Below are positions 35,181 to 42,736 of a stretch of DNA of 64,000 bases, piece after piece. A model generated the notes under the pieces. It was not told the origin of the DNA and searched no databases. It saw only the letters and a list, made by a program, of their open reading frames with translations. The position numbers and the translations under genes are program-made. Position 1 is the stretch's first letter. Each line of letters opens with the position of its first letter. Where the stretch lies: NCBI GenBank assembly GCA_964573775.1, contig CAZNKU010000002.1:1-64000 (forward strand). The letters are read 5' to 3'. The stretch comes from CAZNKU01 sp964573775. GTDB taxonomy: Bacteria; Bacillota; Clostridia; Monoglobales; Firm-18.

Positions 35181-36247
35181 TACCTAATGTTGATCTCAAT
35201 AACAAAACAATAATGGTTACAGGGGCTGCAGGGTTTGTAGGTGCAAATCTTGTTATGGAGCTTTTAAATTCATATGACAATGTTAATATTATCGGTGTAG
35301 ATAATCTTAATGATTATTACGATGTTTCCATAAAGGAATACCGTCTTTCAGAGATAGAAAAGCTTGTTGTCCAAAAGCCTGAAAGTAACTGGACATTAGT
35401 AAGAGGAAGTATCGCAGACAGACAGCTTATGGATAGTATTTTTGAAGAATACAGACCAAATGTAGTTGTAAACCTTGCTGCACAGGCGGGTGTAAGGTAT
35501 TCTATTACAAATCCTGATGTATACATAGAATCAAACATTATAGGATTTTATAATATTTTAGAAGCCTGCAGAAAGTATCCTGTTGAGCATTTAGTGTATG
35601 CTTCAAGCTCATCAGTTTACGGTTCAAACAAAAAAATACCATATTCAACAGACGATAAGGTAGATAACCCTGTTTCACTTTATGCGGCTACCAAAAAGTC
35701 TAATGAACTTTTGGCACATTCGTATTCCAAACTTTACAATATTCCGTCAACAGGTTTAAGATTTTTTACTGTATATGGACCTGCGGGCAGACCGGACATG
35801 GCTTATTTTGGATTTACAAACAAGCTTTTAAAGGGTGAAACCATACAAATATTTAACTTTGGTAACTGCAAAAGAGATTTCACCTTTGTGGACGATATAG
35901 TTGAGGGTGTAAGAAGAGTTATGGAATGTGCACCGGAAAAGGAGGATGGTGAAGATGGTTTACCGTTGCCTCCGTACAGAGTTTACAACATCGGTAATAA
36001 CAGTCCGGAAAACTTGTTGGACTTTGTAGATATACTTCAACAAGAACTTATCAATGCAGGTGTGTTGCCTGAAGATTATGACTTTGAAGCACACAAAGAA
36101 CTTGTGCCTATGCAACCCGGAGATGTTCCTGTTACCTACGCAGATACATCAGCACTTGAGCGTGATTTTGGTTTTAAGCCATCCACAAGTTTGCGTGATG
36201 GATTGCGTAAATTTGCAGAGTGGTATAAAACGTTTTATAATTGCTAA
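35174..36247 (+). CDS. UDP-glucuronate 4-epimerase-like enzyme
   Basis: Extended short-chain dehydrogenase of 357 aa. N-terminal GAAGFVGANL binds NAD; AAQAGVRYSITNPDVYIESN, ASSSSVYGSNKKIPYS, the catalytic YAATKKSNE (Tyr and Lys), and RFFTVYGPAGRPDMA are all close to CapI/LpsL/GAE enzymes that interconvert UDP-GlcA and UDP-GalA. Last gene of the locus, followed at once by a strong terminator. Suggests galacturonic acid in the product. No UDP-glucose dehydrogenase is in the window, so UDP-GlcA must come from elsewhere. Confidence 0.88.
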   Translation: MLIPNVDLNNKTIMVTGAAGFVGANLVMELLNSYDNVNIIGVDNLNDYYDVSIKEYRLSEIEKLVVQKPESNWTLVRGSIADRQLMDSIFEEYRPNVVVNLAAQAGVRYSITNPDVYIESNIIGFYNILEACRKYPVEHLVYASSSSVYGSNKKIPYSTDDKVDNPVSLYAATKKSNELLAHSYSKLYNIPSTGLRFFTVYGPAGRPDMAYFGFTNKLLKGETIQIFNFGNCKRDFTFVDDIVEGVRRVMECAPEKEDGEDGLPLPPYRVYNIGNNSPENLLDFVDILQQELINAGVLPEDYDFEAHKELVPMQPGDVPVTYADTSALERDFGFKPSTSLRDGLRKFAEWYKTFYNC

Positions 36248-36253
36248 TAAACA

Positions 36254-36290
36254 AACGCAAGGAAAATCCGATATTTTCCTTGCGTTTTCT
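36254..36290. terminator. Terminator closing the polysaccharide locus
   Basis: Perfect 13-14 base stem (AACGCAAGGAAAAT / ATTTTCCTTGCGTT) with a short loop, then TTTCT. It may also serve the convergent SSB-like gene whose stop is adjacent. Confidence 0.9.
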
Positions 36291-36291
36291 C

Positions 36292-36924
36292 TTATACAGA
36301 ATTGATTTTAGTATAAACATCTGTTTCGATCTTTGAAATGGATATTTCGTAAGCTGTTTTAGTAATGATATCATCTTCAAGCTTTTTTTGATACTGCCTG
36401 CTTTGCATTCTGCCTGTTATCACAATGTTGTCCCCAACCTGTAGTTTTTGGGCAAACTTTGCATTTCTGCCCCATGCAATGCAGGGTATGTAGTCGGATT
36501 TGTTGTGAGTTCGGTTTACTGCAAGCAGAATATCTGTTATCTCTCTGCCAAATGGTGTTGTGCGGTAGACAGGCTCTTTGCACAAAAAACCGTTTAATAT
36601 TATTTCATTCAAATATCTTTCATTTTCGGCTTTTTCCATTGTTTTTGCAAACAGTGTAAGTATAAGTTTGTTTCCTATTTCTGTGTAATTGTTGTAAGAT
36701 CTGAATTGCCCTATAATTTTTACTCTGTCACCAATTTTATAGTCTTCATCGCATAAAATACGCTCCGATGCTGTTACGGTTATAATGTCTGCACTGTCCG
36801 AAAGTCTGGGTATTTTTACTGAAAAAGAATAAAAGCATTCACCGTAGCTTTCGTGACTGAATGTAAATTCACTTTCTAAATTACCCACCACGGCGGCATA
36901 ATTGTTGTTAAGCAAGCTTTCCAC
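36292..36924 (-). CDS. Tandem OB-fold single-strand DNA-binding-like protein
   Basis: 210 aa with two consecutive SSB-like OB folds: residues 8-95 (AAVVGNLESEFTFSHESYGECFYSFSV, in part) and 104-200 (EIILNGFLCKEPVYRTTPFGREITDILLAVNR, in part; then YIPCIAWGRNAKFAQKLQVGDNIVITGRM, in part). The second domain matches bacterial SSB best. The acidic DDIPF tail that binds partner proteins in normal SSB is absent. Starts at a GTG behind ACGGAGA. Probably a Clostridial accessory SSB rather than the main Ssb; function not established. Confidence 0.75.
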   Translation of the reverse strand: MESLLNNNYAAVVGNLESEFTFSHESYGECFYSFSVKIPRLSDSADIITVTASERILCDEDYKIGDRVKIIGQFRSYNNYTEIGNKLILTLFAKTMEKAENERYLNEIILNGFLCKEPVYRTTPFGREITDILLAVNRTHNKSDYIPCIAWGRNAKFAQKLQVGDNIVITGRMQSRQYQKKLEDDIITKTAYEISISKIETDVYTKINSV

Positions 36925-36981
36925 TTGTGTTCACTCTCCGTTCATATCAATAAGTATATTTAATCCTATTCATATAAACAA

Positions 36982-37016
36982 AGAAAAAGAACTGCAAAAT
37001 ATTTTTTACAGTTCTT
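36982..37016 (-). terminator. Terminator after mtnN
   Basis: On the minus strand AAGAACTG pairs with CAGTTCTT across a 14-base AT-rich loop, followed by TTTTTCTTT. Confidence 0.75.
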
Positions 37017-37022
37017 AAAAAC

Positions 37023-37712
37023 TTATAATGATCTTACAAATTCCAACATTATATTAATTGATATGTCAGATGCTTTTTTAGCAAATTCCTCAAAGCTCAT
37101 GTCTGCACTGCCGTCTGCGTTGTCGGAAATAACACGCAAAACTGTAAATTTTACGTTGTTAAGTGTGCATATGTGACCAATGCTACCGCCTTCCATTTCA
37201 GCGGCTATGGCACCGAAAAGATTTTTGATTCTGTTACGCTGTGCATCAGAGGCAATAAACTGGTCGCCTGATGCGATTGTACCTTTGAAAATTTTGCTGT
37301 CACATGCTTTTTCTGCACATTTTTCAATTATGGCGTTTAGCGTATCATCGCATTTCATTTCGACCTTTTCAACCTGCGGAATGTACCCCGGCTTGTAGCC
37401 TAAAGGCGAAATGTCAAAATCGTGCTCACACACATTTTCGGCTATTGCAATATCCATAACCTTCATATGGGGATGAAGTCCCCCTGCAACACCTGAATTC
37501 ACTATAAAGTCAGGGTTGTATTTTAAAATCATTGTCTGTGCAGTCATTGCAGAGTTTACTTTACCCTCACCGCATTTTGCAACTACTACTTCTTTTCCGA
37601 AAAGAGTACCTGTGCAGAATTTAATGCCTGAAATTTCTTCAGTCTTTAAATTTTCAATGTTTTTCTTGATGCCGTCAACTTCGACATCCATTGCCCCTAT
37701 AATACCTATCAT
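37023..37712 (-). CDS. mtnN: 5'-methylthioadenosine/S-adenosylhomocysteine nucleosidase
   Basis: Cleaves MTA and SAH to adenine and the thioribose or ribosyl-homocysteine, recycling methyl-donor by-products. Seen: GIIGAMDVEVDGI with the catalytic Glu, NSGVAGGLHPHMKVMDI, the substrate-specific AAEMEGGSIGHICTLNNV, and RVISDNADGSADMSFEEF with the catalytic Asp. 229 aa, as expected. 17 bases after ychF on the same strand, sharing its terminator. Confidence 0.95.
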   Translation of the reverse strand: MIGIIGAMDVEVDGIKKNIENLKTEEISGIKFCTGTLFGKEVVVAKCGEGKVNSAMTAQTMILKYNPDFIVNSGVAGGLHPHMKVMDIAIAENVCEHDFDISPLGYKPGYIPQVEKVEMKCDDTLNAIIEKCAEKACDSKIFKGTIASGDQFIASDAQRNRIKNLFGAIAAEMEGGSIGHICTLNNVKFTVLRVISDNADGSADMSFEEFAKKASDISINIMLEFVRSL

Positions 37713-37729
37713 AATTTCAACCTCTTTTA

Positions 37730-38827
37730 TCAGACATTGATACGGAACAGTACTACGTCGCCGTCCTTCATAACATATTCCTTACCTTCGGAACGTACGA
37801 GACCTTTTTCCCTTGCCGCAACAAGGTTGCCGCACTCAACAAGGTCATTGTATGCAACAACTTCTGCACGTATAAAGCCTCTTTCAAAGTCTGTGTGTAT
37901 TTTACCTGCTGCCTGAGGAGCCTTTGTACCGTTTACAATTGTCCATGCTCTTGTTTCAGGCTCACCGCTTGTAAGGTAGCTTATTAGTCCCAAAAGGCTG
38001 TAGCTTGCACGTACAAGTCTGTCAAGCCCTGATTCTTCAATGCCAAGTTCTGCAAGATATTCCATTTTTTCTTCATCATCAAGCTGAGAAATTTCTTCTT
38101 CAATTCTTGCGGAAACAGGGATAATTTCACAACCCTTGTCCTTTGCAAATTCGCTTAACTTTTTAAAGTTTTCGTTGTCTGCATATGCACCTGAAAGCTC
38201 GTCTTCAGCAACATTAGCCGCAAAGATAACAGGTTTTGTTGTAAGGAGAAATACTTCCTTCATCATTTCCTTTTCGTCTTCGGACATATCCATTGTTCTT
38301 ACAGGGTTACCGCCTTCAAGATGAGCCTTTACTCTTTCAAAGAAATCTGCTTCTGCAAGGAATTTCTTGTCACCGCCCTTGGCGTTTTTCTTTGAACGGT
38401 CAATTCTCTTTTCAACAGATTCTACGTCTGCAAATATAAGCTCAAGCTCAATTGTTTCAACGTCACGGATAGAATCTACACTACCGTCAACGTGTACAAT
38501 GTTTTTATCTTCAAAGCAACGTACAACGTGTACAATTGCATCAACCTCACGAATGTGTGAAAGGAACTTGTTACCAAGACCTTCACCGCGGCTTGCACCC
38601 TTTACAAGACCTGCAATGTCAACAAACTCAATTACTGCAGGAACAATTTTTGCAGAATTATGCATTTTTGCAAGTACGTCAAGTCTTTCGTCAGGTACAC
38701 TTACAATACCTACGTTTGGCTCTATCGTACAGAAGGGATAGTTTGCAGATTCCGCACCTGCCTTTGTTATTGCGTTAAAAAGTGTACTTTTGCCCACATT
38801 CGGCAAGCCTACAATTCCTAATTTCAT
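37730..38827 (-). CDS. ychF: YchF/EngD P-loop ATPase
   Basis: Ribosome-associated ATPase of the Obg-related family (binds ATP rather than GTP). Seen: G1 GLPNVGKSTLFNAIT, G3 DIAGLVKGASRGEGLGNKFL, an unusual NxxE in place of NKxD (FAANVAEDEL), the coiled-coil A domain, and the C-terminal TGS domain (RAWTIVNGTKAPQAAGKIHTDFERGFIRAEV, in part). 365 aa, standard. Preceded by AAGGAGATG and by a palindrome in the leader. Confidence 0.96.
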   Translation of the reverse strand: MKLGIVGLPNVGKSTLFNAITKAGAESANYPFCTIEPNVGIVSVPDERLDVLAKMHNSAKIVPAVIEFVDIAGLVKGASRGEGLGNKFLSHIREVDAIVHVVRCFEDKNIVHVDGSVDSIRDVETIELELIFADVESVEKRIDRSKKNAKGGDKKFLAEADFFERVKAHLEGGNPVRTMDMSEDEKEMMKEVFLLTTKPVIFAANVAEDELSGAYADNENFKKLSEFAKDKGCEIIPVSARIEEEISQLDDEEKMEYLAELGIEESGLDRLVRASYSLLGLISYLTSGEPETRAWTIVNGTKAPQAAGKIHTDFERGFIRAEVVAYNDLVECGNLVAAREKGLVRSEGKEYVMKDGDVVLFRINV

Positions 38828-38861
38828 AATAATTCACATCTCCTTATATTTCAAGGGTTTT

Positions 38862-38884
38862 CAAATTGGCCTGACACCAATTTG
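38862..38884. promoter_or_regulatory. Palindrome in the ychF leader
   Basis: CAAATTGG-CCTGACA-CCAATTTG: perfect 8-base arms with a 7-base spacer, about 35 bases before the ychF start. A TTGGTGTCA sequence is also directly repeated here on the minus strand. Could be an operator; no known regulator consensus recognised. Confidence 0.35.
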
Positions 38885-39002
38885 ACACCATTCTCAAAAG
38901 ATAATTTTAAATATTTAACATAAGCCTAAGATATTTTATCACATTTTCGATTTAAAATCAACGGTTTTATAAATTTAAAAGTCTTTATTTAAGAAATAAA
39001 CA

Positions 39003-39056
39003 GATAAAAATCAAGCGGTTACTGTTTAACCTTCAAAGGCAGACAGCAACCGCTTT
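39003..39056 (-). terminator. Terminator after the P-type ATPase gene
   Basis: AAGCGGTT...AACCGCTT with additional CTGT/ACAG pairing inside; T-rich on both outer sides. The bases between it and ychF (38885-39002) show no gene. Confidence 0.7.
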
Positions 39057-39075
39057 TTGTTTCAGAAAAGAGGAG

Positions 39076-41775
39076 TTATTTTGTATTCTTCCTGTCCACT
39101 ATTCTGCAAATTATTTTTATTAACTCAACTATAGGAATTATGAGAATTGCAAGACCAAAAGCAATTCCGTATTCCATAAGGTCAAGATGTGCAAGTTCAA
39201 ATGCTTTTGTAAGGAAATCAACTTCAATAACGAGAGTTGTGAGCACAAGTGACAGAACACCTGCACCCCATAGCCACAAGTTTTGACCCTTCATTTTGAA
39301 AATTGAACCGTGGAGTGATCTCATATTGAATGCATGGCATATCTCACAAAGAGAAAGTGTAAGGAAAGCCATAGAGGTACCCAGCATTTCCGCAGAATAT
39401 GTTCCCTGAGAGATAGCTTCCGCATGATGAAGGTCTGCAAGCCAATATCTTCCCAAAAGATAAGAAACCATAGTAATGATAGTTACAAGCACACCCTGGT
39501 AAGCAACTGCGAAACCAAGACCGCCTGAGAAAATACCTTCCTTGCTGTCACGTGGTTTACGATTCATAATGCTTGCTTCGGGCTTTTCCATACCAAGTGC
39601 AAGTGCAGGGAAACAGTCTGTAATAAGATTTATCCAAAGCAAATGAACAGGTGCGAAGATTGTAAATCCGAAAAGTGTGGCAAAGAAGATTGTCAGCACT
39701 TCTGAAAGATTTGATGCAAGAAGAAACTGTATGGCTTTTCTTATGTTGTCATAAATTCTTCGTCCTTCACCAGCTGCTGAAACAATGGTAGCAAAGTTAT
39801 CATCGGCAAGAATCATATCAGCTACATTTTTTGTAACATCTGTACCTGTGATACCCATACCTACACCGATATCTGCATTTTTGATTGAAGGGGCATCATT
39901 AACGCCATCACCTGTCATAGCGGTAACCTTTCCCTTCTTTTTCCAGGCGTTTACAATTCTCGTTTTATGTTCGGGCTGAACACGGGCATAAACCGAATAT
40001 TTTTCTACAGCAATATCAAATTCATCGTCAGAAATATCATCAAGATCTGCACCTGTAATAGCATTGGATGCATCTGTAATAATGCCAAGCTGCATTGCGA
40101 TAGCAACTGCGGTGTCTTTATGGTCACCTGTAATCATTATGGGGCGGATGCCGGCGTTTCTACACTCGTCAATTGCAGGCTTAACTTCAGGGCGTACAGG
40201 GTCAATCATGCCGACAAGACCTATAAAGCAAAGTTCACATTCGACATTTTGCGAGTCATACACTGAAGGTTCGGCAGAAAGGTCCTTCTTGGCTGCTGCA
40301 AGAACACGAAGTGCGCGGTCAGCCATTTCCTTGTTTGCGTCAAGTATGTTTTTGCGGATTTCGTCTGTGATTTCTACAACATTACCGTCAATAAGTGCTT
40401 TTGTGCATCTCTTTAAAAGCTCGTCAGGGGCACCCTTTGTAAACTGAATAAGAGAACCGTCAGCAGTCTTGTGAATGGTTGACATCATCTTTCTTCCGGA
40501 ATCAAAGGGAACTTCTCCGATTCTGACAAACACATTTTTCTGAGTGTTTTTGGAAATACCAAGTGTTTCAGCATAGTTGACGAGGGCACATTCGGTAGGT
40601 TCGCCCACAGCAGTGTTGGCATCTGTATCAAACTCTGCATCTGAACAAAGTGACATAGCATTTGCAAGGAGAGTTTCGTCTTCACCGTAGTGATCAACAA
40701 CTGTCATTTTATTTTGTGTAAGAGTACCTGTTTTATCTGAACAGATAATCTGAGTGCATCCAAGAGTTTCAACAGCGGTAAGCTTACGGATGATAGCATT
40801 ACGCTTTGACATATTGGTAACACCGATAGAAAGAACAATGGTTACAACAGTGGCAAGACCTTCCGGAATTGCCGCAACTGCAAGGGAAATAGCAATCATA
40901 AATGAATTCAGAAATGAATTCATAATAGGTTCACGACCGATAACGCCACGAATAATCTGAACAGCAAAAATGACGATACAGATACCTATAACGAGATAGG
41001 TAAGAATTTTTGAAAGACCTGCAAGCTTAATCTGAAGAGGTGTTTTGCCTTCCTCTGCCTGAGCGAGAGCATCTGCAATTTTACCCATTTCAGTTTCCAT
41101 ACCTGTAGCTGTTACAACTGCCTTACCACGTCCGTAAACGACAGTTGAACCCATAAACACCATATTTTTTCTATCACCGAGAGCAACGTCACCGTTTGCT
41201 CCCGCTGTAAGAGCGTCAACCTTTTTATCTACGGGAACTGATTCTCCGGTAAGAGCTGATTCCTCAATCTTCATAGAGGCACAGTCAATAATTCGTGCGT
41301 CTGCCGGAACTGAATCACCAGCTTCAAGAACTATAATATCACCTACAACCAGGTCTTCGCTGGGTATGGATATCTGCCTTCCGTCACGTATGACCTTACT
41401 CTGTGCCTTAGACATTTCCTGTAGAGCTTCAATTGCTTTTTCTGCCTTGCTTTCCTGAAAAACGCCTAAAATAGCATTGATAAGAACAACTGCAAGGATA
41501 ATAACCACATCAGAAGGAAAACCCATGGAGCCCGAATGAATACCCTCGTAGATTTCTACGCCTGCAGAAATTGCAGCGGCAACCAACAGGATAATTGTCA
41601 TAGGCTCACAAAGCTGTTTTAAAAAGCGATGGAGCATTGACTCCTTCTTTGCCTCAATAAGTTTGTTTTTGCCGTTTTTGTCAAGTCTTGCTGTTGCCTC
41701 TGAAGAACTTAAACCGTCATTATTACTGTCAACGGTCTTAATTACATCTTCAGCGTTGCTTAAATAATGTTTCAT
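39076..41775 (-). CDS. P-type cation ATPase (P2 type, probable Mn2+/Ca2+ exporter)
   Basis: 899 aa transporter of the SERCA/PMR1-like P2 group. Seen: N-terminal cation-ATPase domain, TGES in the actuator (about residue 176), the TM4 site AAIPEGLATV (about 302), phosphorylated Asp in CSDKTGTLTQNK (Asp347), and TGDGVNDAPSIKNADIGVGMG hinge (in part, GDGVNDAPSIKNADIG), then six C-terminal helices. P2 ATPases of this kind are usually called calcium-transporting, but the yybP-ykoY riboswitch in its leader links it to Mn2+ homeostasis, as for other riboswitch-controlled P-type ATPases. Confidence 0.93.
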   Translation of the reverse strand: MKHYLSNAEDVIKTVDSNNDGLSSSEATARLDKNGKNKLIEAKKESMLHRFLKQLCEPMTIILLVAAAISAGVEIYEGIHSGSMGFPSDVVIILAVVLINAILGVFQESKAEKAIEALQEMSKAQSKVIRDGRQISIPSEDLVVGDIIVLEAGDSVPADARIIDCASMKIEESALTGESVPVDKKVDALTAGANGDVALGDRKNMVFMGSTVVYGRGKAVVTATGMETEMGKIADALAQAEEGKTPLQIKLAGLSKILTYLVIGICIVIFAVQIIRGVIGREPIMNSFLNSFMIAISLAVAAIPEGLATVVTIVLSIGVTNMSKRNAIIRKLTAVETLGCTQIICSDKTGTLTQNKMTVVDHYGEDETLLANAMSLCSDAEFDTDANTAVGEPTECALVNYAETLGISKNTQKNVFVRIGEVPFDSGRKMMSTIHKTADGSLIQFTKGAPDELLKRCTKALIDGNVVEITDEIRKNILDANKEMADRALRVLAAAKKDLSAEPSVYDSQNVECELCFIGLVGMIDPVRPEVKPAIDECRNAGIRPIMITGDHKDTAVAIAMQLGIITDASNAITGADLDDISDDEFDIAVEKYSVYARVQPEHKTRIVNAWKKKGKVTAMTGDGVNDAPSIKNADIGVGMGITGTDVTKNVADMILADDNFATIVSAAGEGRRIYDNIRKAIQFLLASNLSEVLTIFFATLFGFTIFAPVHLLWINLITDCFPALALGMEKPEASIMNRKPRDSKEGIFSGGLGFAVAYQGVLVTIITMVSYLLGRYWLADLHHAEAISQGTYSAEMLGTSMAFLTLSLCEICHAFNMRSLHGSIFKMKGQNLWLWGAGVLSLVLTTLVIEVDFLTKAFELAHLDLMEYGIAFGLAILIIPIVELIKIICRIVDRKNTK

Positions 41776-41829
41776 TTTTCTCCTCCTGTCAAAAATTTAT
41801 ATAATAATAATTTTATTATGTGCAAAAAT

Positions 41830-41998
41830 AAAAAAGTGTTTCAAAAAACACATTAGCTCCCTGTCTCCGCTGTCCGCTACGGTCGTTGATAGGCGATTGC
41901 CACCGGCAAGCATCAACCCTCAATCTTGAGGGGATCAAGGTACACTTTTGTGTAATATAGAAAATTGCAAAAGTATCAATTTTCTATAAGATAAAAAA
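41830..41998. repeat. Intergenic structured repeat, copy 1
   Basis: Shares its ends and core with the copy at 53045-53176: AAAAAAGTGTTT at one end, a CCCTCAA-TC-TTGAGGG hairpin (41917-41932), CACTTTTGTGTAATATAG, and a TATAGAAAATTG/CAATTTTCTATA hairpin (41956-41988) ending CTATAAGATAAAAAA. Copy 1 has about 54 extra bases before the C-rich hairpin. Both hairpins differ from copy 2 by compensatory changes. It lies between the riboswitch terminator and the ATPase gene. Its outer GTGTTT/AAACAC hairpin with a T run on the minus strand looks like a further terminator. Confidence 0.75.
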
Positions 41999-42029
41999 GA
42001 CTTTTGCGGCATAACGCCGCAAAAGTCTT
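41990..42029 (-). terminator. Riboswitch expression-platform terminator
   Basis: Perfect 14-base stem AAGACTTTTGCGGC / GCCGCAAAAGTCTT with a 5-base loop, followed on the minus strand by TTTTTT. Its 5' arm contains the CTTTTGC that also forms the closing helix of the aptamer, so the two structures exclude each other. Confidence 0.9.
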
Positions 42030-42115
42030 GCCATCAAAATAGATCCAAATAACCGGACAAAAAAGTCGAGATGACGGTTATCGGAAATGCAGAGCATTCA
42101 GCTACTCCCTTTTGC
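42019..42115 (-). promoter_or_regulatory. yybP-ykoY (Mn2+) riboswitch aptamer
   Basis: Read on the minus strand, the aptamer opens GCAAAAGGGAGTAGCTG, carrying the family's GGGAGTAG loop motif; it has a long internal stem ATAACCG...CGGTTAT and closes with GGCAAGACTTTTGC, pairing with the opening GCAAAAG. The closing strand doubles as the 5' arm of a terminator, so Mn2+ binding should prevent termination and switch the downstream cation ATPase on. The family is established as a manganese sensor; assignment here is by motif and context. Confidence 0.78.
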
Positions 42116-42124
42116 AATATAATA

Positions 42125-42153
42125 ATATTATCACAAAAACAAAATATTGTCAA
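42125..42153 (-). promoter_or_regulatory. SigA-type promoter of the riboswitch-ATPase transcript
   Basis: Minus strand TTGACA (42153-42148), 17 bases, TAATAT (42130-42125). The predicted start of transcription coincides with the 5' edge of the aptamer. Confidence 0.75.
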
Positions 42154-42349
42154 TTATATTGGCAAAAATTAATTTAAAACATTCGGAATGTTATATATTT
42201 GGCTCTTTTGCTTTCACTGTTGATTTTAAAACTCATTGATTTTACCGTAACAAAATTTGTATATAATTAAAAATATTTTTATCAACATCTTTATTTTTTT
42301 AATAATATGTAGTATAATATATCTATATTGTTAAAAAGGAGTGCATATA

Positions 42350-42721
42350 ATGAGCGATTACGTAAATGAATATGTAGAAAGTGCAAAGGAAGTACTTGCA
42401 TCTGCTGCAAAAAAAGTGGTTGAAAAATCATCGGAAATTTATGCTACAACAAAAATGACATATGAAATTTCTAAATTAAGAGATGAAATCAATAGATCTT
42501 ACAAAGAATTAGGCGAAATGTTTTATGCAAATTATCTTGGAAAAGAAACATCAACAGAGGAAGCGGAAGCAATATGCCGTAAGATAGAAGGCTTAAAAGC
42601 AGATATAGATAAGGTTGCAGTTGAGATAGCTCATATAAAAGGGAATAATGTATGTGATAACTGCGGAGCAGAGGTTACAAAAGAAAGTGTTTACTGCGCA
42701 AAGTGCGGAAGGGAATTGTAA
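42350..42721 (+). CDS. Small zinc-ribbon protein with coiled-coil N terminus
   Basis: 123 aa. Residues 1-95 are highly helical and charged (KEVLASAAKKVVEKSSEIYA, KISKLRDEINRSYKELGEMF-like heptads), and the C terminus has a zinc ribbon CDNCGAEV...YCAKCGREL with two CxxC pairs. The ATG after AAAAAGGAG is the start. Such proteins are common in Clostridia with no assigned function. It is 15 bases before the lysine-less aminotransferase-fold gene, so they are probably cotranscribed. A TATAAT at 42313-42318 without a good -35 is the only promoter hint. Confidence 0.8.
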   Translation: MSDYVNEYVESAKEVLASAAKKVVEKSSEIYATTKMTYEISKLRDEINRSYKELGEMFYANYLGKETSTEEAEAICRKIEGLKADIDKVAVEIAHIKGNNVCDNCGAEVTKESVYCAKCGREL

Positions 42722-42736
42722 TAGGGAGAGCAAGAA

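Noticed and set aside
38870..38895. Direct TTGGTGTCA repeats on the minus strand resembling recombinase-site remnants.
   Set aside because: No integrase, tRNA end or second site is nearby; explained well enough by the palindrome in the leader.
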